Assembly: GCA_003167305.1 (NCBI GenBank)
Contig: PMTP01000176.1
Coordinates: forward strand, 458 to 11,766
DNA length: 11,309 nucleotides
Source: Acidobacteriaceae bacterium
GTDB lineage: Bacteria; Acidobacteriota; Terriglobia; Terriglobales; Acidobacteriaceae
Direction: 5' to 3'
Shown here: one piece after another, positions 6,061 through 11,309 of the stretch
How the letters are laid out: the number at the start of each line of letters is the position of its first letter
Numbering within the stretch: the stretch's first letter is position 1
Program-made: the position numbers and the translations under genes
Notes under the pieces: model-generated
What the model was told of the DNA's origin: nothing
Seen by the model: only the letters and a program-made list of their open reading frames with translations
Database searches by the model: none

Positions 6061-7485
6061 ATGCAGGAAGCAGCCATCCCCAGCCCGATCCAGGAATCCA
6101 TCCCAGCCACGCCCCCAGCCGTGGCCCCGGTCCCAATCTCCAACATGGACGCCATCATTCGCGCCGAGCAAATCGAGAAGTACTATGCGCAGCCCAGCCA
6201 AAATCGCATCCAGGTCATCTCCGCCACCGATCTTTCCATCGTCCCCGGAGAGATCGTCGCCCTACTCGGTCCCTCCGGCTCCGGCAAATCGACGATGCTG
6301 CGCATGTTGAGCGGCCTCTCCACGCCCACCTCCGGACGGGTCTACTGGCACGAGAAGCCGATCGCTGACGCGGAGATCAACGTGTCGATTGTCTTCCAGA
6401 GCTTTGCCCTTTTCCCTTGGCTTACGGTGTTGGAAAACGTCGAAGCCCCGCTGCAAGCCCGCGGCGTTGCCGTCGGCGAGCGCCTGGAGCGCAGCATGAA
6501 GATGCTGGACACGGTCGGGTTGGACGGCTTCGAGGCCGCCTACCCGAAGGAATTGTCGGGCGGAATGAAACAGCGCGTCGGCTTTGCCCGCGCCCTGGTC
6601 GTCGAGCCGGAAGTCCTCTTCATGGACGAGCCCTTCAGCGCCCTCGACGTGCTCACCGCCGAGAACCTGCGCAGTGAATTGCTCGAACTATGGGCCAACA
6701 AGACCATGCCCACCAAGGCCGTCTTCCTGGTCACCCACAACATCGAAGAAGCCGTTCTGCTGGCCGACCGCATTATCGTGCTGGGAAAGAATCCCGGACA
6801 CATCCGCACTAATTTCAAAGTCCAGCTCCCGCAGCCCCGCGACCGCAAATCGGAGCCGTTCACGCAGTTGGTGGACTACATCTACAAGGTACTCACCAAG
6901 CCTGACGTCGTCCCCGCCGAGGCTCCAGACCAGCAAGCCGGACCTAAAATCCGCGACCAGCGCCAGATGCACTACCAGATGCTGCCACATTCGCGCCCAG
7001 GCGGTATCGCCGGCCTGCTTGAGCTGCTGCTCGACAAGGGCGGCCGCGACGACATCTACCGTCTGGCCGAAGACCTGAGCTTCGAAATCGACGACCTGCT
7101 GCCCATCGTCGATGCCGCTCAGTTGCTCGGCTTCTTGAATGTCGAGGAGGGCGACGCGGCCATCACCCCGAGCGGCACGGAGTTCGCCAACTCCGAGATT
7201 CTCCGCCAAAAGGAGTTGTTCCGCGACGCCGCCACGGCCCACGTCCTGCTTCTCCGCCAGATTCGCCGCGCCCTCGAAGCCAAGAGCGACCACACCGTCC
7301 CGGACGAGTTCTTCATCGACATGCTCAACGAGCAGTTCAGCGAGGAGGAGTGCCAGCACCAGATCGAGACCGCCGTCACCTGGGGCCGCTACGCCGAGCT
7401 CTTCGACTACGACGCCGGACATCGCCGCTTTGTCCTGCCCGACACGCAGGACGAGGAGATTGCCGCCAGCGAGGACCGCAAGTGA
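6061..7485 (+). CDS. ABC transporter ATPase of nitrate/sulfonate/taurine class with C-terminal AAA-associated domain
   Basis: This 474-residue protein should power an inner-membrane importer together with the downstream permease. The ATPase domain (about 33-280) has Walker A GPSGSGKST (70-78), the Q-loop at Q113 (VFQSFALFPWLTV), signature LSGGMKQR (165-172), Walker B VLFMDEPFSALD (185-196) and the switch histidine H226 (VTHNIEEA). The FQSFALFPWLTV pattern and signature resemble NrtD/SsuB/TauB-type ATPases. A further domain of about 160 residues (305-465) resembles the AAA-associated C-terminal domain seen on some of these ATPases, whose role is not known. The first 30 residues are Pro/Ala-rich. 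ATG 6061 is chosen because GGAG at 6049-6052 lies 8 bases upstream, although the frame is open to 5920. The stop overlaps the permease GTG by four bases. The substrate is unassigned because no binding protein is present. Confidence 0.92.
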   Translation: MQEAAIPSPIQESIPATPPAVAPVPISNMDAIIRAEQIEKYYAQPSQNRIQVISATDLSIVPGEIVALLGPSGSGKSTMLRMLSGLSTPTSGRVYWHEKPIADAEINVSIVFQSFALFPWLTVLENVEAPLQARGVAVGERLERSMKMLDTVGLDGFEAAYPKELSGGMKQRVGFARALVVEPEVLFMDEPFSALDVLTAENLRSELLELWANKTMPTKAVFLVTHNIEEAVLLADRIIVLGKNPGHIRTNFKVQLPQPRDRKSEPFTQLVDYIYKVLTKPDVVPAEAPDQQAGPKIRDQRQMHYQMLPHSRPGGIAGLLELLLDKGGRDDIYRLAEDLSFEIDDLLPIVDAAQLLGFLNVEEGDAAITPSGTEFANSEILRQKELFRDAATAHVLLLRQIRRALEAKSDHTVPDEFFIDMLNEQFSEEECQHQIETAVTWGRYAELFDYDAGHRRFVLPDTQDEEIAASEDRK

Positions 7486-9224
7486 AGATCGAACACACGC
7501 TTGCCCGCCCGCTGGTCGCCGATCGCACCTGGCCGTTTCTCATCGATTCGACCGTCATCCTCTGCGGCCTCACCTTCTTCTTCGCGATGATCCAGTTGGG
7601 AACCTACTGGATGGCGCGGCCGATGCCGGCGGTCGTCATCTCTCTCTCCGTCCGCGCGCTGCCGCTCTACGCCTTTTACTCCGTCGCGCGCATTGTCATC
7701 GCCTACCTGTTCAGCCTCATCTTCTCCGTCTCCTACGGCTATGTCGCCGCCTATAATCCCCGTGTTGAAGCCTGGATGATCGCCGTCCTCGACATTCTCC
7801 AATCCATCCCCGTGCTCAGCTTCCTGCCCGGCGTGATGCTGGCCATGATGGCCCTGATTCCCGGCCACCAATTGGGTATCGAGATGGGCTCCATCCTGCT
7901 CATCTTCACCGGCCAGGTCTGGAACATGGCCTTCAGCTTCTACTCCTCGCTCAAGAGCATTCCCCGCGAGATGATTGAAGCCTCGCGTATCTATCGGTTT
8001 TCAGCCTGGCAGCGCTTCTGGCAACTGGAAATGCCCTTTGCCGCCATCGGCCTCATCTGGAATTCGATTGTCTCGGTCGCCGGCGGATGGTTTTTCCTCA
8101 TCGTCTGCGAGATGTTCGCCTTCAAGGGAACCAGCTTCCGCCTGCCCGGCCTGGGCAGCTACCTGCAAACCGCCGCCGACGCGGGGAATCTGCACGCCCT
8201 GCTCTGGGGACTGTTTGTCCTGGTGCTCATCATCGTCGCCACCGACCAGTTGATCTGGCGTCCCCTGATCGCCTGGAGCGATAAATTCAAATTCGAGCAG
8301 ACGGAATCCGCTACCCGCGTCACCTCGCCCATCTTATCTCTCTTACAGCGGCCCAGCGCGCTCACCCGTGTGCCCGCCCGCGTCTGGGGCAGCATCGAGG
8401 AAGGCGTCTACCGCCGTCTCTCCAAATCCCGCGAATGCCGCGTCATCCAGCCCATCGACGACAACACCGCGAAGGGTAGCCGCCTGCTTCCTATCCTTCT
8501 TGGCGCCTTCGCCGCCCTGGCCATCCTCTGGGGACTCTCCCAGGCCATCCTGATTGTCCACGGCGTCAACTGGGCCGACATTCGCCTGCTGCTGTTGTGC
8601 GCCGGCGCCACCTGGCTACGCGTCAACACGGCCATCGTCCTGGCCGCACTGTGGACCATCCCCGTCGGCGTCTCCATCGGCTCCAATCCCCGGCTGGCTC
8701 ACTATCTCCAGCCCATCACGCAGGTCGTAGCCTCGGTGCCGGCCACCGCTCTGTTTCCCGTGCTGATGCTCGGGCTAATCCGCATTGGCGGAGGGCTTGG
8801 CTTCGGCTCCATCGCTCTCATGCTAATGGGAACGCAATGGTACATCCTCTTCAACGTGATCGCCGGCGCAATGGCCATCCCCTCCGACCTGAAAGAGGCT
8901 GCCGCGGTCTACCGCTTCACCCGCTGGCAGCGCTGGACGCGGCTCATCCTGCCCGGAATCTTTCCTTATCTGGTCACCGGCATGATCACCGCCTCGGGCG
9001 GCGCATGGAATGCCTCGATTGTCTCCGAATACTTCCACATCGGCGATCAGACCCTGCAAACGCTGGGCCTGGGAGCGCAGATTAGCGCCGCCACGGACGA
9101 TGGAAGAACCTCTATTCTCCTGCTAGCCACCGTCCTGATGGCCACCATGGTGGTTACGATGAATCGGCTGGTCTGGCGGCGGCTCTACCGCTTGGCCGAG
9201 ACGCGGTATAAACTCGAAGGCTGA
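7482..9224 (+). CDS. ABC transporter permease with two fused membrane domains (nitrate/sulfonate class)
   Basis: The 580-residue protein contains two binding-protein-dependent transport permease domains in tandem, where most importers of this class use two copies of a single-domain permease. Half one (about 60-265) has the ATPase-coupling loop EASRIYRFSAWQRFWQLEMP (166-185). Half two (about 370-575) has EAAAVYRFTRWQRWTRLILP (472-491). The two loops are clearly homologous. A linker of about 75 polar residues (about 265-335) separates the halves, with an extra hydrophobic segment at about 335-358. This matches the duplicated permease family of predicted anion transporters (COG4986 as I recall it). 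The start is GTG 7482, overlapping the ATPase stop (GTGA), with GAGG at 7471-7474 for ribosome binding. The open frame back to 7350 is a shadow of the ATPase gene. Tight overlap implies translational coupling. The transported compound is unknown. Confidence 0.93.
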   Translation: MKIEHTLARPLVADRTWPFLIDSTVILCGLTFFFAMIQLGTYWMARPMPAVVISLSVRALPLYAFYSVARIVIAYLFSLIFSVSYGYVAAYNPRVEAWMIAVLDILQSIPVLSFLPGVMLAMMALIPGHQLGIEMGSILLIFTGQVWNMAFSFYSSLKSIPREMIEASRIYRFSAWQRFWQLEMPFAAIGLIWNSIVSVAGGWFFLIVCEMFAFKGTSFRLPGLGSYLQTAADAGNLHALLWGLFVLVLIIVATDQLIWRPLIAWSDKFKFEQTESATRVTSPILSLLQRPSALTRVPARVWGSIEEGVYRRLSKSRECRVIQPIDDNTAKGSRLLPILLGAFAALAILWGLSQAILIVHGVNWADIRLLLLCAGATWLRVNTAIVLAALWTIPVGVSIGSNPRLAHYLQPITQVVASVPATALFPVLMLGLIRIGGGLGFGSIALMLMGTQWYILFNVIAGAMAIPSDLKEAAAVYRFTRWQRWTRLILPGIFPYLVTGMITASGGAWNASIVSEYFHIGDQTLQTLGLGAQISAATDDGRTSILLLATVLMATMVVTMNRLVWRRLYRLAETRYKLEG

Positions 9225-9226
9225 TC

Positions 9227-9328
9227 ATTGATCCGGTCCTTCAATCGTGTTGATGGCCTCCCACCCTTTCCGTAAAAAACGCGGAAAGGATGGGGCACGG
9301 TGTTCAAGAACTTCTGGGCCGGATCAAT
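9227..9328. repeat. Nested inverted repeat between convergent genes, holding hairpin repeat copy 3
   Basis: The outer arms are ATTGATCCGGTCC (9227-9239) and GGGCCGGATCAAT (9316-9328), complementary at 12 of 13 positions. Inside, CCACCCTTTCCG (9261-9272) pairs with CGGAAAGGATGG (9282-9293) with one mismatch over a TAAAAAACG loop. TGGGGCAC (9291-9298) follows, the same tail as in the elements near 4603-4694. The left arm begins two bases after the permease stop, and the right arm contains the stop of the antitoxin gene. The position suits a two-way terminator or a small palindromic mobile element. Neither role is proven. Confidence 0.7.
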
Positions 9329-9683
9329 AAGTTACTCGTCCCAAAGCGAGAAGATAGCGGAATAGGACGTCGAGTTTTTCCTTATGCAACGGCGATTTTG
9401 CCGGTTTCGCGAAAACGAACCTCGCGACCTTGGGCCGCTTGCGTCGCGCGGCGTGCCACAGGTCGTACTGCAGCTGCAAGTCGAGCCATACCTCCGGCTC
9501 TGTGCCCAGCGCATCGGCAAGGCGCAGCGCCATGGGTGCGGTAAACGACGTGCGCCCATTCAGGAGCCGCGACAGGGTAGACCGCGCGCCGCGAAGATGC
9601 TTTGCCGCTTCACCAACCTGCATCGTGCCGAGATATTCCCGGAGAAGTCCGCCAGGATGGGCAGGATTGTACATTCGTGTCAT
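9324..9683 (-). CDS. higA: HigA/VapI-family antitoxin-like XRE regulator without adjacent toxin
   Basis: The 119-residue protein has the HigA signature. NPAHPGGLLREYL (6-18) opens it, a helix-turn-helix of the Cro/CI type follows (about 21-43, ending STLSRLLNGRTSF), and then MALRLADALGTEPEVWLDLQLQYDLWHAAR (51-80), which is diagnostic of the family. HigA proteins neutralise the HigB ribonuclease and repress their own operon. higB normally sits just upstream, but here that place is taken by the histidine kinase gene. The gap on the other side is too short for a toxin. A basic tail of about 37 residues (83-119) extends beyond the usual core and ends inside an inverted-repeat arm. ATG 9683-9681 follows the Shine-Dalgarno AGGAGG (9693-9688) at 4 bases. 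A second ATG at codon 4 lies 13 bases from it. Cotranscription with the kinase is likely. It may act as an orphan DNA-binding repressor. Confidence 0.9.
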   Translation of the reverse strand: MTRMYNPAHPGGLLREYLGTMQVGEAAKHLRGARSTLSRLLNGRTSFTAPMALRLADALGTEPEVWLDLQLQYDLWHAARRKRPKVARFVFAKPAKSPLHKEKLDVLFRYLLALGRVTY

Positions 9684-9687
9684 CTTT

Positions 9688-9694
9688 CCTCCTT
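9688..9694 (-). promoter_or_regulatory. Shine-Dalgarno of higA overlapping the kinase stop codon
   Basis: Read on the minus strand, TAAGGAGGAAAGATG joins the kinase stop TAA, the site AAGGAGG and the higA ATG. This arrangement favours translational coupling of the two genes. Confidence 0.8.
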
Positions 9695-11222
9695 ATGCCT
9701 CTCTACCATCCCGAAGAGTCCCGCCGGGCTCCTTCTCCACCAGCGGCACCCAGAAGCGGAAGCAGGCGCCCTTTCCCGGAGCGCTCTCGACCTCGATGCC
9801 GCCGCCGTGAGCGGCCAGGATGGCGCGGCTGATGGCCAGGCCCATCCCCGTTCCTTTGCCTTTCCTGGAGCCCGTCTTGCCCCGGTAAAACTTATTGAAA
9901 ATGAAGGGCAGATCTACGGCGTCAATGCCCGGGCCGTCGTCCTCCACGCGAAACTCCAGGCGGCCGTCCGCGCGCTGGCTGCCGAGCAGGATGCGGCCGC
10001 CCGCCGGCGTGTGCCGCGCCGCATTCTCCAGCAGGTGATGCAGCACCCGGCCCAGCAGGTGCGGATCGAACCAGGCGGAGTTGTCTTGCTCGCCTGGCTC
10101 GCCTTGATTGCTCGGCCCTTCGGCGGCGATCACCACACGATGCTCGGCGAGTGTCTTGCGCGATTCCTCGACGGCTTGCTCCAGCAGCGCGCGCGGATGC
10201 TGCGGCACGGGGCGGACCGCGACTACGTTGGCGTCGATCTCGGCCATTTCGACCGCCTCGCCGATCAGTTGGTCCAGCCGCGCGCTCTCCTCATCGACGA
10301 TGGCGGCCAGCTCTCGCCGCACGGATTCATCCAGCCCTTCACCATCAACCAGTGTGCTGGCGGCGGCGCGAATGGCGGTCAGCGGCGTGCGCAGTTCGTG
10401 GGTCAGCGAGTCGATCAGCGCGGCGTGCAGCCGTTCTCCCTCGCGCGCCGCTTCCATGTGAGTGGAGGCCTCGACCGCTGTGCCGCGAGTGAGCGCGATA
10501 GCCACCTGTGCGCTGACCGCCGTGGCCACCTCATAGGAAAGCCGCGCCGGCCGCAGTCCCAGCGCACCCACCGGCCTAAGGCCCATCATCAGCGTTCTCA
10601 CCGTGAAGGATCCCGGTATGACCAGCGTCGGATTCTGGCTCAGCGTCATTGCCCGCAGGCTGGCGTGGATGCTCATCGGCAGATCGTCGGTCGATGTGTA
10701 GAACTGGTCCTGATCGCGGACGTACAGCACCACCCCGTCCAGCGCGAAGATGCGCGCAATCAGCCGGGGCAGGTCGCGGATCAGGCCGGCTGCATCTCCT
10801 TGCAGCATCATTTCCTGCGAAAGTTCGTAGAGCCGCTCCACATCCTTGCGGCGCTCGTCGGCCTGGCGTGCCTGGCGGCGCGCCCGCTCGGCCACGCGCC
10901 CCACCACCACGCAACTGAGCAGGAAGGAGATCATGGCCACCCATTGTTGTAAGCCCACGATTTGCAGCGTATGAATCGGCAGTAGAAAATAGTAGTCGAA
11001 AGCAACCGCGCAGAGCAGGGCGACATACAGCGAGAGCCGGATTCCTGCCTGTGCCGAGACCCACACCACCAGCACCAGGAAGACCATCCCCGCTGTTGTC
11101 GAGTCGGCGCCCAGCCAAACCAGCAAAATCGTGGCCAGCGTCACAATCAACGTTCCTACAAACCAGTGAAGTATTCCTCGCGAGTTGGAGAGCCCGTCCA
11201 TGACCTTCATGCCCAAAATCAT
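9693..11222 (-). CDS. KdpD-like membrane sensor histidine kinase lacking the N-terminal KdpD/Usp module
   Basis: This 509-residue two-component kinase has four closely spaced transmembrane helices at about residues 19-37, 43-59, 63-82 and 89-108. They resemble the DUF4118 membrane unit of KdpD. A basic helical linker follows (about 110-140), then a GAF-like region (about 140-247). The dimerisation domain carries the phospho-acceptor H275 in SLTHELRTPLTAI. The ATP-binding domain has N400 (HLLENAARHTPAGG), the G1 box VEDDGPGID (427-435) and the G2 box GKGTGMGLAIS. KdpD proper has an additional N-terminal sensor region of several hundred residues that is absent, so a strict K+-sensing role is doubtful. 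The start is uncertain. ATG 11222 avoids overlap with the divergent regulator. ATGs at 11210 and 11201 are alternatives, and one at 11291 would run into the regulator gene. It probably phosphorylates the regulator starting at 11269. Confidence 0.9.
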   Translation of the reverse strand: MILGMKVMDGLSNSRGILHWFVGTLIVTLATILLVWLGADSTTAGMVFLVLVVWVSAQAGIRLSLYVALLCAVAFDYYFLLPIHTLQIVGLQQWVAMISFLLSCVVVGRVAERARRQARQADERRKDVERLYELSQEMMLQGDAAGLIRDLPRLIARIFALDGVVLYVRDQDQFYTSTDDLPMSIHASLRAMTLSQNPTLVIPGSFTVRTLMMGLRPVGALGLRPARLSYEVATAVSAQVAIALTRGTAVEASTHMEAAREGERLHAALIDSLTHELRTPLTAIRAAASTLVDGEGLDESVRRELAAIVDEESARLDQLIGEAVEMAEIDANVVAVRPVPQHPRALLEQAVEESRKTLAEHRVVIAAEGPSNQGEPGEQDNSAWFDPHLLGRVLHHLLENAARHTPAGGRILLGSQRADGRLEFRVEDDGPGIDAVDLPFIFNKFYRGKTGSRKGKGTGMGLAISRAILAAHGGGIEVESAPGKGACFRFWVPLVEKEPGGTLRDGREA

Positions 11223-11268
11223 ACCCGGCCAGCCCGGATGATGTAATCTTTTCTGGAAAGAAGAAAAT
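11223..11268. promoter_or_regulatory. Short divergent promoter region of the two-component pair
   Basis: These 46 bp separate the kinase start from the divergent response-regulator start. Toward the regulator, TAATCT at 11244-11249 is a possible -10, 19 bases before its ATG. No convincing -35 was found, and any promoter must overlap the kinase 5' end. Confidence 0.3.
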
Positions 11269-11309
11269 ATGCCCGGCAGAATTCTGGTCATCGACGATGA
11301 GCCGCAGAT
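11269..11309 (+). CDS. Response regulator, N-terminal fragment (3' end outside window)
   Basis: ATG 11269 opens a frame reading MPGRILVIDDEPQ up to the window edge. The pattern hydrophobic-I-L-V-I-D-D-E is the first strand and acidic pair of a receiver domain. Only 13 codons are present, so the output domain is unseen. A purine-rich stretch, GGAAAGAAG at 11255-11263, precedes the start. Divergent placement 46 bp from a KdpD-like kinase makes a KdpE/OmpR-type partner the likeliest identity. This is inferred from context. Confidence 0.8.
   Translation, partial: MPGRILVIDDEPQ

Noticed and set aside
9225..9323. A HigB-like toxin gene beside higA
   Set aside because: The gap is under 100 bp and filled by the palindrome. 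The other flank is the kinase. No toxin-like peptide is encoded.
9290..9544. Short plus-strand frame beginning in the hairpin element (MGHGVQELLG...)
   Set aside because: It starts inside the repeat tail GATGGGGCAC and runs antisense to higA with no domain. Treated as spurious.
9384..10952. Long open frame on the plus strand opposite higA and the kinase
   Set aside because: It has no recognisable domain and lies antisense to two clearly conserved genes, so it is a composition artefact.

Overview
The window is GC-rich, gene-dense bacterial chromosome with no phage, transposase, rRNA, tRNA or CRISPR. Housekeeping genes (mazG, dnaX, ybaB/ebfC, recR) stand next to a prepilin peptidase, a duplicated-permease ABC transporter and a KdpD-like two-component system. 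The protein styles and the hairpin repeats followed by TGGGGCAC resemble Acidobacteriota (class Terriglobia). That placement is an inference from recall, not a database result. Layout, left to right: the 3' end of a TPR-protein gene (+, 1-333) meets a convergent prepilin peptidase gene (-, 337-1227) with three bases between them. A 52-bp divergent gap follows, then a + strand block: mazG (1280-2260), dnaX (2313-4211), ybaB/ebfC (4239-4565) and recR (4772-5371). The dnaX-ybaB-recR order is the classical replication/repair cluster. Here ybaB and recR are split by 206 bp holding two strong hairpins and a five-copy heptanucleotide tandem repeat. A stand-alone receiver-domain gene (-, 5368-5736) converges on recR, and the two stop codons overlap. 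A 324-bp divergent intergenic region leads into two translationally coupled ABC genes: an ATPase with a C-terminal AAA-associated domain (6061-7485) and a permease made of two fused membrane domains (7482-9224). No substrate-binding protein gene lies beside them. After a nested inverted repeat (9227-9328) come two - strand genes. The upstream one is a KdpD-like membrane histidine kinase without the N-terminal KdpD sensor module (9693-11222). Nine bases after it is a HigA/VapI-type antitoxin gene with no toxin partner (9324-9683). Divergent from the kinase, the right edge carries the first 13 codons of a response regulator (11269 onward), its likely partner. Together, mazG, dnaX, ybaB and recR serve nucleotide-pool sanitation, replication and recombinational repair. 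The ABC pair should form an inner-membrane importer of the nitrate/sulfonate/taurine class. The kinase and edge regulator form a two-component system that appears to have a HigA-like repressor in the kinase transcript. No clearly new multi-gene system is visible. The most unusual points are the hairpin repeat family, the kinase-HigA pairing and the orphan ABC importer.
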